A DNA stretch of 64,000 nucleotides from positions 53,302,456 through 53,366,455 of the forward strand of contig CM022302.1 of assembly GCA_011799875.1 (NCBI GenBank). Direction: 5' to 3'. Below, piece by piece: positions 12,034 through 25,700 of the stretch. A program made the translations under genes and the position numbers. This stretch comes from Thinopyrum elongatum. Its lineage: Eukaryota; Streptophyta; Magnoliopsida; Poales; Poaceae. The notes under the pieces are model-generated. The model did no database searches. It saw only the letters and a list, made by a program, of their open reading frames with translations, and was not told the DNA's origin. The number at the start of each line of letters is the position of its first letter. Within the stretch, counting starts at the first letter, position 1.

Positions 12034-15000
12034 TGATGCTATTATGAATTGCCTGAGATGTTTATCCCTTATGATGCACCCTTCTTGATTGCGCGGTAGT
12101 CGCTTTTTATTTGGGTGATCTCTCACAAAAATATCAAGTAGTTAGTGTTCTCCCAAGTGTAGCACCGTCACGGCACCTAACTTTTCGTGGTGCGCCATGT
12201 CCACATGGGTTCGAACGATTAGAGAAGTGTGAGGCAGGTGAGGTCAGACCTCGCAGCGAGATCACTTGGTTGTCTTGACGTTCTGGCTTGATTGTCCTGA
12301 GCTCGGAACAGGCCCATCGAAAGATGAATAGGAGTGACATAGAGATGTGATCGGCATGTTTGCCCACCAATTGAAATTCTCGTCATCAGCTATGTCCACA
12401 TCAATGGCATTGAATTGAAATGTGGATCTTGTATCACTCACAATCAATTATGAGAGATATTGATTTGAGTGGGAGCGCACTGTAGAATTGACTTGTTTAA
12501 TTCTCAGTGCAATTAATTATGAACTTTGTCTAAGTGTGATTTGTATAACAGTTGTAGAAGAATGGCTCGCATTTCCGCCTTCCCAATTAAAATTGAGTAG
12601 CTATTAAATATCTGGTTAAAACTTTACGGTTGGTAACGTAATGTGAGTATTGTCCTCAAGAGTGCATAGAAGGACTTTGTCCTATCGCATACTTTCAGTA
12701 TTCTCCCGCTAATGCTATGGATGATATGACTCTCGTCCTTCGATCCAAAAGCTAAAATTCCATTACAGTCAAGTGAAATATGTTTGCTTCCATGAGACCC
12801 GAACTTCGAAAGTTTGGATAGTTATGTAATATTCATGGAATCTGAAAATCATTTTCAGAGATAGACAAATGCTAAAAGATATGAGATATCCAAAGCAATG
12901 TTTGTTTGCAAAATATTAGTAAAAGTGTTTACTGGGCATTTGACTGATAAAAGAGGGATCCAGTAGAACACCTATCATGTAAATGAAGGTGAATAAAACA
13001 ACAACTTAAAGAGGAAGGAAATGTCAGAAGGGTGTTAGTAAGACTTTCACGCCTAGGAAGTCCGAGGCTAACGCCACTCTTAAGTTGAGTGCTTCTTCCG
13101 AGAGTAGGAGAAATACTGAAAGCAAAACTATTAGAAGTATAAAGGCAGAAAGAAAGAAGACTGGAATATCCAGCTCATGTACGAATGTCATACAAGTTAT
13201 TGATGTATAGAAGGCTGGTCAAAGATGTAATTCTTGGGAATTATGATTAAACATGTTAATCACTAATTCTTGGGTAATGTGAGTTGATCATAGAGATACC
13301 CGCACGATTGCATTCTGATGCAACTCGATGCAAGAACTACTTCGGCCTGAAAGACTAGCCAGGAATGAGGTTTAGATCCACACAGGGAACATAGTAAATG
13401 TTACTATACATTCCATCGGTGTATTACCCATGTATTTACTTTCATAATTCATTTTAGAGTTTTACACACTCTATCCCTTTTCATAAGGTATCTTGCAAGA
13501 AGGTTGTTCATAAGAGAACTTTTGATGTTCAGTGTTATGAATAACATAAGGGCCATACTTTTATTATAAATGAGATGTATGTTATGAATATTGATAATAA
13601 TACATTACCTCTGTATTTACTTTCATAATTCATTTTAGAGTTTTCACACACTCTAGCCCATTGCATAATTTTTGTTGCAAAAGGGTTGTTCATAAAAGAA
13701 CAATTGTTGTTTAGTATTATGAATAACATAAAGGGCCATGCTTCCATCTAGGATGGGATGTATGTTATGAATATTGATGGTAATATGATACATCTATAAC
13801 ACTAACGCTAAATGTCGCAAGACTAAAAGAATACCACATATGTGTGGCGCTGCATTTGGTCACATTGGAGAAACGCGCATGGAAAATTCCATTATGATGG
13901 ATTTTTAAGTCATTTGATTTTGAATCATCTGACACTTGAAACTTTCCTATGAAAAGTGAAGTGACTGAAATACCGTTCACAGGCCATAAGGAACGACCAA
14001 CAAACTTATTGGTGATCATACATTTCATGTGTGTAGTCGGTAAATGTTGTTAGTAGTGGATTTATCTATCTTCAAAAATGACTCAGGTGGATATATGGAT
14101 ATTTACTTGATGAGACGTGAGTCTGGATATTTTGAAATCAATCGAAAGGTTTTCAAAATGAAGAAGAAATTATTGTAACAAGAAAATTATGTTCCTGCAA
14201 TTAGATTGCAGAAAGGAATATTTGAGTTACAAGTTTAGCGAATGTCTGATGAGTTGTGAAAGGAGTTTCATAACTTACACCTCCCGGAACACCACTGCAA
14301 GTGGAAAGACCTTGAAGACGTAATCAAACCATTTATGACATGGTAAGATCAAACATGACATAAATAAATTTGCCATTATCCCTTTTAAGGTGATGCTTTC
14401 GAGACTGCGACTTTTACACTGAAAAGAGCTCCATCGGGTCTGTTGAAATGATGCCATGGTATGGTGCGCCCAACCATGTTATATGTTTTCTTAACATTTG
14501 GAATATGGTTCTTGTGTAAAAGGTTACAAACATATTCCAAATCAGACAAGTGCTACTTTGTAGGTTATCCCAAGTCATTGGGTATTCCCCCACCACTATA
14601 CCGAGGCAAAGGATTTTGCCACAAAAACGATATGCTTTTAAAGAGAATGGTTCTTGCAAAAAGGTGAGTGGGAGGACAATGCAGCTCGATGAGATAACCA
14701 GTATCTTCATCATTAGATCAAAGGAAAGGAACCTTGGAAGTGATTCCAGAGTTTCCTACTGCGACTGATACGAAAGCCTCTACATGAGATGTATGGACTT
14801 CGGTCAAACTTGCAGCTGAACAACGTAGGCAAAGCTCGTGCAAACCTCTCAGGTGCGTAAACGAGATATTGTTGTTAGACAACAATATACCTACGATACA
14901 CAAGGAAGCGTTGATGGGCCCTGACTCCGGACTTGGCTAAATGCCAATACAATCCAAGATAGTTTCCATATAAGTGATTCAAAATTAAAATATTGATACA

Positions 15001-16449
15001 CCTTTTGTAAGACTTAGAGGCTAACAAATTTTTATGGAACTAAAAACTGATATGGATAAAAAAAAATTATCCATAAAGCTCGACTTGTTGCAATAACAAG
15101 TTCAAGGAGTTGACTGCGATGAGGTTTTCTCACCATAGTGATGCTTAAAAACGGTTCGGGTTAAACTAGCAATTAATACATATTTCAATCATGAGATATG
15201 AAACATGGATGACGAAAGGATTTCCATCTGATGGAAATGAAACCTAGGACTTACATGTGTTACAGTCCAAGCTATTTTGTCAATCCAGAGGATGCTAGTA
15301 AGTATGCAAACTTCAGAGTTCCAGCAATGGACAGAAGAGAGCAAAATGGAGTTGGAATCTTTGTTTTTTATGGAATGGTCAAAGGGGTTTGACTTCATCA
15401 ATGAGTAATGAAGATGCTTGTGGTTTCAAGAAATTAAGTGGGTGCATAATAATATTTCTAAAAACCTTGTGTGCTTGACACGAATTACGACTTCTTTTGA
15501 AAATAGTTTTCCGATGAAGTGCTTGGGCTAAATAGCCTTGATATTAGGCATAATGATCTATGGAGATAGATTTACCTAATGGGGCTGAGCAATGAATACA
15601 TATTGACAAGATGCTAAAACATTTTAGCATTAAAACGCCAAGGAGTGATTCTTGCCGAAGTCACATGGAAAAAGTTTTTGCAAGACTCGGTGTCCCAAAA
15701 CACTGATGAGCAAAATACATGATGGAGATTCCACACGCTTTTATGTTTGGATTAATAATGTATTCCATGGGATGTAAGACAATCAGATATGTCTAATACT
15801 CCCAAGTTGTTGCGAGTATGGATACCAAATGATCAAAGTACTGATCATGGGACAACAGTGAAAGATGTCATTGAGTACTAGAGTAGTACCGATGACATGT
15901 TTTCTCGCAAGCAGAGATTATGAAGTGCTCGTTGTAAGTAATTACATTGATACAGTCTTCATCAATGCTCCATGCAATTTTCGATTTAAGTTAAGGTTTT
16001 TGTGTAACACACAATATGTTGGCATAGTTAGTTGGAAATTGTTCCAAACTAGACACTGTGGCGAATTCTATAACAAAGGCTAAGTATGTTGATGCTTTAG
16101 AAGCGACAAAGAAGTTGTTGAATCATATAGTTCATTCATGAACTTAGTATGGTTCCAAGAAGGCTTTGGTCAATGGGACACTATAGCAGATAATCGCTCC
16201 ATAGCTCAGTCTGAGGAATCTGGTTTCGACCAAGGATTCACATATATGCAAAGCCAAGTCCACACAAAATATGAATTTTGTGAAAGCGTGAAAACGCCAT
16301 GATATGCAAAGATACACACGGAACTGAAGTTGTCAGATCCGTTGGACATCAGGCTATACCATAAGCGAAGCATTTTTTACACTAGTATGCCATAGGTGTA
16401 AAGTGCATTAGCATTGACTAGATTATTGACTCTAGTGCAAGTGGGAGTC
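12034..16449 (+). pseudogene. Decayed gag-pol region of element C
   Basis: Aligned by eye with the better-preserved copia at 49847-53830, it shows the order of remnants: gag (from about 12570), GAG-pre-integrase (about 13840-14030, recognisable as ctgcatttggtcacattgg), integrase end (about 14460-14620), reverse transcriptase (about 14920-15560, with caagttcaaggagttgact) and RNase H (about 15865-16140). Every domain is frame-broken. The same lesions and the same 181-bp duplication occur in B and F. It ends in the polypurine tract caagtgggagtc (16438-16449). Confidence 0.8.
13432..13793 (+). repeat. 181-bp tandem duplication shared by three copies
   Basis: Two adjacent copies start tgtatttactttcataatt (13431 and 13612) and end around gttatgaatattgat. 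The same arrangement is present in B (about 19735 and 19922) and in F (about 25508 and 25687). It therefore predates these insertions and was carried along when the family multiplied. Confidence 0.75.
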
Positions 16450-18604
16450 TGTAGGAGATATGCCCTAGAGGAAATAATAAATGTTATTGTTTATCTCCAT
16501 GTTCATAATTATGTTTATGTTCCATGCTATAACTGCTATGGTTCTCGAGTCTGCAATAAAATGAGGATCGAAGGAAGACTCATATGCACGTGGGGAATAA
16601 TAAAAGGTAAATTGTATTCCCAGTCTGGCCTCTAAGACTAGCTCAAGTGTTGCATGATGGTTCTGTTTTCCTGATCATGGGCATGACTATGCCGGCAACT
16701 TTGAGGGCACAATGTTAGGAGAACACTTGTGTTGAATCGACCCGATTGATGTTATGCTATGAGATGAATTTGTCACAAGTTAATGGTTAATAACATAGAG
16801 GAAGTTTACGTTTGCATAATTCCTTAGACCATGAGAGTATTGAGTTTCTTCATGCTTGATTCATGAACTTTGGGGTTTGTTAAACGTCATCCGTAACTGG
16901 GTGGCTATTACGGCGGCTTACGGGTTCATGGGAAAGTATGTCAAGTATCTTGATAGCTCAAGATTGGGATTTGCTCCTCCGACAATGGAGAGATATATCT
17001 GGGCCCTCTCGGTGTTACGGTATCCATCATTATCTGGCCAGACACAGGGTGATTTGATCACAGGGATGCCGCAACACGGTAACGAGAAAAGAGAACAATA
17101 CCGGCAACGAGGTAACTGGCATAGTGGACAAGTTGTTGATCCACGGGAACGCCAACATGTCTTACCTCAGGTATTTGTAACATATCATGAAGCAACAGGA
17201 ATAGCACACGGCAACTGGAGGTTCACTCGAATATTCATTCGTGTGGGTATAGGGGTCAATATGGGTGTCCACGACTCCGATGTTGATCATTGATCGGAAA
17301 GTGTTCCGGTCATGTCTATACTTCACCAAACCTATAGGGTCACACGCTTAAGGGTCATCTATCTGCTGAATACTAGACAGGGAGTCTGAGAAAAATTCAC
17401 CGGAAAAGTTTCGGAGTCAACGGAAAAGTTCCGGAGAGAGAACACCAGAATAGTTTCGGTAAAACCAAAAATTGTTCCGGGGTATACCATTAAGTCAAAT
17501 TGGTTTTGGGACATGCCTGATAATTCTTGGAGGGTGCCAAAATTATTCTCGAAACTTCTGGGAATTTTACAGGATAAAAACCGGAAATGTTCCGGAGCTG
17601 CCGAAACCTGTTTGGTTGCTTTTCGCAGATGAAAATCACTAATCCGGAATTGTTTCGGAATGAATCCAAAATCATTTTAGTGGGTACTGGAATTGTTCTA
17701 AGACCCATAGAAATATTTTCGGATTTAACGGTCGCAGAAAATTGTCTTCTTGAATAGTGAAAATCACTTTATGATTACTTTATTGGAAAGCCACCTTTTA
17801 GGGCTTTTGCAAAAAGGCTTCTAGAAGGACTTAGGGACCAAGGAACCCCCTTTGGGGGGGTCATGAGGGTGGCCAGCCAAGGGTGGAGCTCCTCCATGGA
17901 CCTCCACATGGCATCCCTTTTTCCCTTTATGCCCTTTATGTGTGACATAAAGCGTGGGTATTTTTGTGCCAACCCTACCCCTTGGTTTTCCTATAAAAGG
18001 AGTGGAGGGGGCTGCCCAAACACCAAGCCTTGCTCTCATACACATGCCATAGACTTTTCTGGCTTCTCTCTCCCTCCCAGCGAAGTAGTTTCATAGACCG
18101 AAAGGCTGTCTGGGTTCCGGCAGGAACTAGTTCTGAACGGCGAAGCCCTGTTGGATAGCTGACACGGTATGTGTGCAACTCTATAGAGAGATCGTAGTTT
18201 CGGTCTTAGTTCGAGAATGCCTCCCGAAGGGCTGTCCGAGTGACCGTCCGACCTTTGAGCTGTCCGAGTGACCGTCCGAGTTTCGAGGCTCCTCCCGAAG
18301 GGCTGTCCGAGTGACCGTCCGAGTTTCGAGGGTCCTCCAGAAGGGCTGTCCGTGACGCCGTCCGAGGGACTATCCGACGGCCTCCTGGAGGGCTGTCTGA
18401 GGTGCATACGAGAGAGTACATCCTCGCAGTTGGGAGGTTGTAAAATCCTAGCTGCGGGGATCTACACCGCCGATCATCATCGACTCTACTTCGGCTGCGC
18501 TACGAGTTGGTAAGGAAAAGATAAAACCTTGTATGCAGTCTCCATAGTGGTCCTGGGCTGGTGCGTAGGTCAGAAATTTTTGTTTTCTGCTGCGTTCCCC
18601 TACA
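16450..18604 (+). mobile_element. 3' LTR of element C
   Basis: It follows the polypurine tract, starts TGTAGGAGATATGCC and ends cccctaca. The TATA box is near 17992. The minisatellite at about 18200-18400 has an extra unit relative to the 5' LTR. The right target duplication ggata follows directly. Confidence 0.88.
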
Positions 18605-20569
18605 GGATAGTCCTGAACTCGGAACACGCCCATCGAAAGATGAACAAGAGTCACATAGAGATGTGATCGGCAAGTTTGCCCACCAATTGAAATTCTCGTC
18701 ATCAGTGATGTCCACATCAATGGCGTTGAATTGAAATGTGGATCTTGTATCACTCACAATCAATTATGAGAGATATTGATTTGAGTGGGAGCGCACTTTA
18801 GAATTAAGTGGTTTAAATCTCAGTGCAATTAATTGTGAACACTGTCTAAGTGTGATTTGCATAATACTTGTAGAATAATGGCTCGCGTTTCCTCCTTCCC
18901 TATTAAAATTGAATAGCTGTTAAATATCTTGTTGAAACTTTACGGTTGGTAACATAATGTGAGGAATGTCCTTAGGAGTGCCGAGAAGGACTTTGTCCTA
19001 TCTCATGCTTTTGGTATCCTCCCGCTAATGCTATGGAAAATGAGACTCTCATCCTTCGATCCAAAACATAGAATTCCATTACGGTCAAGTGCAATATGTT
19101 TGCTTCCATGAGACCTGAACTTCAAAAGTTTGGGATAGTTATGTGATATTCATGGAAACTGAAAATCATTTTTCAGAGACAGACAAAGGCTAACAGATAT
19201 GAGATATCCAAAGCAATGTTTGTTTGCGAAGTATTAGTAAAGTGTTTGCTGGGCATTTGACTGAAAAGAGAGGGATCCAGAAGAATGCCTGTCATATGAT
19301 GAAAGGTGAATAAAACAACAACTAAAAGAGAAAGGAAATGTCTAAAGGGTGTTAGTGTGACTTACACACCTAGGAAGTCCGGGGCTAACGCCGCTCTTAA
19401 GTTGAGTGCTTCTTCTTAGAGTAGGAGAAATACTAAAAGTCAAACTGTTAGAAGTATAAAGGCAAAAAGAGAGAAGACTGGAATATCCAGCTCATATATG
19501 AATGTCATACAAGTTGTTGATGTATAGAAGGCTGGTCAAAGAAATAGTTCTTGGGAATTATGATTAAACATGTTAATCACTGATTCTTGGGTATTGTGAG
19601 TTGATCACAGGAATACCCGTTCGATTGCATTCTCTTGCAACTCAATACAAGAACTACTATGGCCTAAAAGACTTGCCGGGAATGAGGTTTAGGTATGCAC
19701 TGGGAACATAGTAAAAGTTGCTATACTCGGTACATTACCTATCTATTTATTTTCATAATTCATTTTAGAGTTTTACACACTCTAGCCCATTGCATAAGGT
19801 ATCTTGCAAGAAGGTTGTTCATAAGAGAACTTTTGATGTTCGGTGTTATGAATAACATAAGGGCCATACTTTCATCGTGAATGAGATGTATGTTATGAAT
19901 ATTGATATTCATACATTACCTCTGTATTTACTTTCATAATTCATTTTAGAGTTTTACACACTCTAGCCCATTTGCATAATGTTTGTTGCAAGAGTGTTGT
20001 TCATAAAAAGAACAATTGTTGTTCAGTATTGTGAGTAACATAAGGGCCATACTTCCATCATCGATGGGACGTATGTTATGAATATTGATGGTAATATGAT
20101 ACATCCATAACACTGATGCTAAATGTCGCAAGACTAAAAGAATACCACACAGGTGTGGCACTGCATTTGGTCACATTGGAGAAACCCGCATGGAAAAATT
20201 CCATTATGATGGATTTTGAAGTCGTTTGATTTTGAATCATCTGACACTTGCAACTTTCCTCTGAAAAGTGAAGTGACTGAAATACCGTTCACAGGACATA
20301 AGGAACGAGCAACAAACTTATTGGTGATCATACATTATGATGTGTGTAGTCCGATAAAGGTTATTGCTGGCAGTGGATTTGTCTATCTTAAAAAATGACT
20401 CAAGTAGATATATGGATATTTACTTGATGAGACGTAAGTCTGGATCTTTTGAAATCATTCGAAAGATTTTCCACATGAAGTAGGAATTAATGTAACATGA
20501 AATATTATGTTTCTGCAAACTAGATTCCAGAAAGGAATATCTGATTTACAAGTTTAGTGAATGTCTGAT
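18605..20569 (+). pseudogene. Element B internal region, part 2 (gag to pre-integrase)
   Basis: It resumes element B exactly where C inserted and matches C 12290-14230 and F 24370-26310. It contains decayed gag, the 181-bp duplication and the GAG-pre-integrase remnant (about 20150-20400). It ends with ctgat (20565-20569), the left target duplication of element F. No open frame is intact. Confidence 0.8.
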
Positions 20570-22741
20570 TGTAGGAGATATGCCCTAGAGGCAATAATAA
20601 ATGTTATTGATTATCTCCCTATTCATAATTAGGTTTATGTTCCATGCTATAACTGCTATGGTTCTCGAGTCTGCAAATAAAACGAGGCTCGGAGGAAGAC
20701 TCATATGCACGTGTGGAATAATAAACGATAAAATGTATTCCTAGTCAAGCCTCTATGACTGGCTCAAGTATTGCATGATGATCCTGTTTTCCTGATCATG
20801 GGCATGACTATGCCAGCAATTTTGAGGGCACAATGTTAGCAGAACATTTGTGTTGAATCGACCCGATTGATGTTATGCTATGAGATTCTTTCGTCACAAG
20901 TTAATGGTTAATAACACAGAGATGGTTAATGTTTGCATGATTCCTTAGACCATGAGAGTATCGAGTTTCTTCATGCTTGCTTCATGAACTTTGGGGTTTG
21001 TTAAACGTCATCCGTAAATGGGTGGCTATTACGGCGGCTTACGAGTTCATGGAAAAGTGTGTCAAGTAACTTGATAGCTCAAGATTGGGATTTGCTCCTC
21101 CGGCGATGGAGAGATATCTCTAGGCCCTCTCGGTGTTACGGTATCCATCATCGTCTGGCCAGACACTTTGTGATTTGATCACGGGGATGCCGGAACATGG
21201 TAACGAGAAAAGAGAACAATACCGGTAACGAGGTAACTAGCATAGTGGACAAGTGTTGATCCACGGGAATGCCAACATGTCTCACCTCGGGTATTTGTAA
21301 CATATCACGAAGCAACAGGAATAGCACACGGCAACTGGAGGTTCACTCGAATATTCATTCGTGTGGGTATAGGGGTCAATATGGGTGTCCACGGCTCCGA
21401 TGTTGATCATTGATCGGAAGGGGTTCCGTGTCATGTCTATACTTCACCGAACCTATAGGGTCACACGCTTAAGGGTCATCTATCTGCTGAATACTAGACA
21501 GGGAGTCTGAGAGAAAATCACCGAAAAAGTTTCGGACACATAAAAGTTTCGGACAGCGGAAAAGTTCCGCAGAGAGAGGTCACCGGATGAGTTCCGGTGA
21601 AACTGAAAAGTTGTTTCAGGGGATACCATTAAGTCAAAATGGTTTCGGCACATGCCTGATAATTCTTAGAGGATACCAGAATCATTCTGGAAACTTCTGG
21701 GAATTTTCTGGAAGAAAAACCGGAAATGTTCCGGGGCTGCCGGAACCGCTTCAGATGCTTTTCGCAGATGAAATCACTAAACTGGAATTGTTCCAGAACG
21801 CATTGAAAATTATTTTAGTGGGTACTGGAAATGTTCTAAGCCCACATAAATATTTTCAGTTCGAACGGACGCTGAAAAATGTCGTCGTGAATAGTGAAAG
21901 TGCTTTTTGGGAATTTTATGGAAAGCACCTTTTGGGAATTTCCCAAAAGGCTTCTAGAATGCCTTAGGCACTAAGGAAGCCCCCTTGGGGGGGGCCCCCA
22001 AGGGGTGGCCGGCCAAGCATGGTGGAGCTCCTTGGAGCTCCACATGGCACCCCTTTTATCTTTATTCTTTTATGAAAAGGCATAAAGTGGGGGTACTTTG
22101 GGGTTTTTTTGTATGACATCTTTACCCCTTGGCTTTCCTATAAATAGAGGAGAGTGGGCTGCCCACAAACCTCATCCCTTGCTCTCATACACATGCCAAG
22201 ATGTTATCTGGCTTCTCTCTCCCTCCCACGAAAAGAGTTTCGTAGAGCCGAAAGGCTGTCTGGGTTCCGGCAGGAACTAGTTCTGGACGGCGAAGCCCTG
22301 CCGGATAGGTGACACCGTATGTGTGCAACTCTGTAGAGAGGTCGTAGTTTCGATCTTAGTGCCCGAGGGGCTGTTCGAGAGTGCCTCCCGAAGGGCTGTC
22401 CAAGTGACGGTCCGAGTTCTGTGAGTCCTCCCGAAGGGCTGTCCGAGTGACCGTTCGAGTTTCGAAGGTCCTCCCGAAGGGCTGTCCGCGACATCGTCTG
22501 GGGGACTGTTCGACAGCCTCCCGGAGGGCTGTCCGAAGGGAAGACGAGGGTATACATCCTCGCGGTTGGGAGGCTGTAAATCCTAGCTGCGGGGATCTGC
22601 ACCGCCGATCGTCATCGACTCTACTTCCGCTGCGCTTCGAGTCGGTAACGAAAATGATCAAACCTTGTATGCAGTCTCCATAGTGGTCCTGGGCTGGTGC
22701 GTAGGTCGGAAAATTTTTGTTTTCTGCTGCGTTACCCTACA
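20570..22741 (+). mobile_element. 5' LTR of element F
   Basis: It starts TGTAGGAGATATGCC, ends ccctaca and is followed by the PBS gtggcatcatgagc. TATA box at 22139. It carries a short extra tandem copy of a ~17-bp aagtttcggac-type motif near 21530 that is absent from the 3' LTR, and a divergent patch at about 22140-22210 described under findings. Confidence 0.88.
22384..22535 (+). repeat. GC-rich minisatellite in LTR F (about 43-bp period)
   Basis: Units beginning cctcccg.agggctgtcc start at 22384, 22427, 22470 and 22517. The array lies downstream of the TATA box, in the R/U5 part of the LTR. Equivalent arrays occur in B, C, the solo LTR, E and G with differing unit numbers and order, and the array is missing from LTR A. 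Confidence 0.75.
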
Positions 22742-25700
22742 GTGGCATCATGAGCCGTGCTATGCGTAGATGCAGGTTGCGATCTAGAATACATGGAGAT
22801 GTATGGGTGTTGCACAATATAATTAGGTAGTAGATGAGTTCTATTACTGAAAATTATTTGTGCGGGTAGCAGATGAAATCTGTTACCCGATGTTCTTGTT
22901 GCTTCCCTGGAATTTGCATATTTCTGATCTTGATAACAGCATGGTGGAGTTTCAATGTTCTGGCAATCCGCGATCCTGATTGATCAACGAAGTGCTAACA
23001 GTTCATTGAATTCCACCGTAGTTAAAAGGAAAGATGAAATTTCACAGACAAAAGGGCAATGCAGATATGATCTGCACGGGGGTCATGCGTATGACGAAGT
23101 TTAGTATGGGGCTCGAGATTTTATTATCTCGGTTTTCATACACCCTGGAAAGTTAATCTAGCGACTTGAATTATCATACTTGATGATGGACGTTGGTAGC
23201 TTCGGTTTGTTTCGAAACCTTAGAAGCCACGTAAAACAAGTTTTTGCATGAACCGATTAGAGGCGTCTAACTTGGTTTTGCAGGAGGGTTTGCATGTGCA
23301 TATGATGTGGTATAGCAGTGCTCATAATAATTTGATTATGTAGGAGATGAGTTCTATTACTGAAAATTATTTGTGCGGGTAGCAGATGAAATCTGTTACC
23401 CGATGTTCTTGTTGCTTCCCTGGAATTTGCATATTTCTGATCTTGATAACAGTATGGTGGAGTTTCAAAGTTCTGGCAATCCGCGATCCTGATTGATCAA
23501 CGAAGTGCTAACAGTTCATTGAATTCCACCGTAGTTAAAAGGAAAGATGAAATTTCGCAGACAAAAGGGCAATGCAGATATGATCTGCACGGGGGTCATG
23601 CGTATGACGAAGTTTAGTATGGGGCTCGAGATTTTATTATCTCGGTTTTCATACACCCTGGAAAGTTAATCTAGCGACTTGAATTATCATACTTGATGAT
23701 GGACGTTGGTAGCTTCGGTTTGTTTCGAAACCTTAGAAGCCACGTAAAACAAGTTTTTGCATGAACCGATTAGAGGCGTCTAACTTGGTTTTGCAGGAGG
23801 GTTTGCATGTGCATATGATGTGGTATAGCCGTGCTCATAATAATTTGATTATGTATGAGATGACTATATGATGTAAATTAATTAACATGACCTGCGTGTC
23901 ATGATTTGGCATGATGGCTGGAGCCATATGATTGCACTTTAAATGACCTGCGTGTCAACCTTGTGTAATGCATTATTTTATTAGCTATAGAGATAGCAAT
24001 ATTATTTGGTGCATCGACAAGGTGGTGGAAATCTTCGCGAAGGTGAACACCGACGCGAATGCCAAAGACGAAGAAATACAAGACTTCTCCGTCAGAAAGG
24101 GCTATACCATATCATGCTATTATGAATTGCCTGAGATGTTTATCCCTTATGATGCACCCTTTTTGATTGCGTGGTAGTCGCCTTTTATTAGGGTGATCTC
24201 TCACAAAAATATCAAGTAGTTAGTGTTCTCCCAAGTGTAGCACCGTCACGGCACCTAACTTTTCGGGGTATCACATGCTAACATGGGTACGAACGATTAG
24301 GGATGTGTGAGGCGGGTGAGTTGAGACCTCGCAGCGAGATCACTTGGTTGTCTTGACGTTCAGGCATGAAAGTCATGAGCTTGGAACACACGCATCGAAA
24401 GATGAACAAGAGTCACATAGAGATGTGATTGGCAAGTTTGCCTACCGATTGAGATTTTCGTCATCAGTGATGCTACCATCAATGGCGTTGAATTGAAATG
24501 CGGATCTTGAATCACTCACAATCAATTATGAGAGATATTGATTTGAGTGGGAGCGCACTGTAGAATTAATTCTTTTAATTCTCAGTGCAATTAATTTTGA
24601 ACACTGTCTAAGTGTGATTTGCATAATAGTTGTAGAATAATGGCTCGCATTTCCACCTTCCCTATTAAAATTGAATAGCTGTTAAATATCTGGTTAAAAA
24701 TTTACGGTTGGTAACGTAATGTGAGGATTGTCCTCAAGAGTGCCGAGAAGGACTTTGTCCTATCGCATACTTTCGGTATTCTTTCGCTTATGCTATGGAT
24801 CATGTGACTCTCGTCCTTCGATCCAAAAGCTAGAATTCTGTTTCAGTCAAGTGCAATACATTTGCTTCCATGAGACCCGAACTTCGAAAGTTTGGATAGT
24901 TATGTGATATTCATGGAATCTGAAAATCATTTTCAGAGACAGACAAAGGCTACAAGATATGAGATATCCAAAGCAATGTTTGTTTGCAAACCATTAGTAA
25001 AGGAGTTTACTATGCATTAGACTGATAAGAGAGGGATCCAGAAGAACGCCTGTCATATGATGAAAGGTGAATAAAACAACAACTTAAAGAGAAAGGAAGT
25101 GTCCAAAGGGTGTTAGTGTGACTTACATGCCTAGGAAGTCCAGGGCTAACGCCACTCTTAAGTTGGGTGCTTCTTCTGAGAGTAGGAGAAATACTAAAAG
25201 TTAAACTGTTAGAAGTATAAAGGTAGAAAGAGAGAAGACTGGAATATCCAGCTCATGTATGAATGTCATACAAGTTTTTGATGTATAGAAGGCTGGTCAA
25301 AGATATAGTTCTTGGGAATTATGATTAAATTGTTAATCACTGATTCTTGGTATTGTGAGTTAATCACAAAGATACCCGCTCGATTGCTTTCTATTGCAAC
25401 TCGATGTAAAAACTACTATGGCCTGAAAGACTAGCCAGGAATGAGGTTTTGGTATACACAGGGAACATAGTAAATGTTACTATACCTTCCATCGGTGTAT
25501 TACCGTCTGTATTTATTTTCATAATTCATTTAGAGTTTCACAAACTCTAGCCCATTGCATAAGGTATCTTGCAAGAAGGTTGTTCATAAGAGAACTTTTT
25601 ATGTTCGATGTTATGAATAACATAAGGGCCATACTTTCATTGAGAATGAGATGTATGTTATGAATAATGATAATAATATATTACCTCTGGATTTACTTTC

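Larger units (their letters stand above)
6899..18604 (+). mobile_element. Copia element C, complete, nested in element B
   Basis: The structure is complete: 5' LTR 6899-9027, internal 9028-16449 (interrupted by a solo LTR), 3' LTR 16450-18604. It is flanked by the perfect 5-bp duplication ggata (6894-6898 and 18605-18609). Host sequence of element B resumes exactly after the right duplication, which confirms the boundaries. In the first ~190 bases the two LTRs differ at about ten positions, so this insertion is clearly older than element F. The internal region is about 5.3 kb without the solo LTR and codes for nothing intact, so the element is non-autonomous. Confidence 0.92.

Noticed and set aside
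16856..17293. 145-codon open frame on the plus strand
   Set aside because: It lies wholly within LTR E and is not conserved as an open frame in the sister LTRs; no domain is visible.
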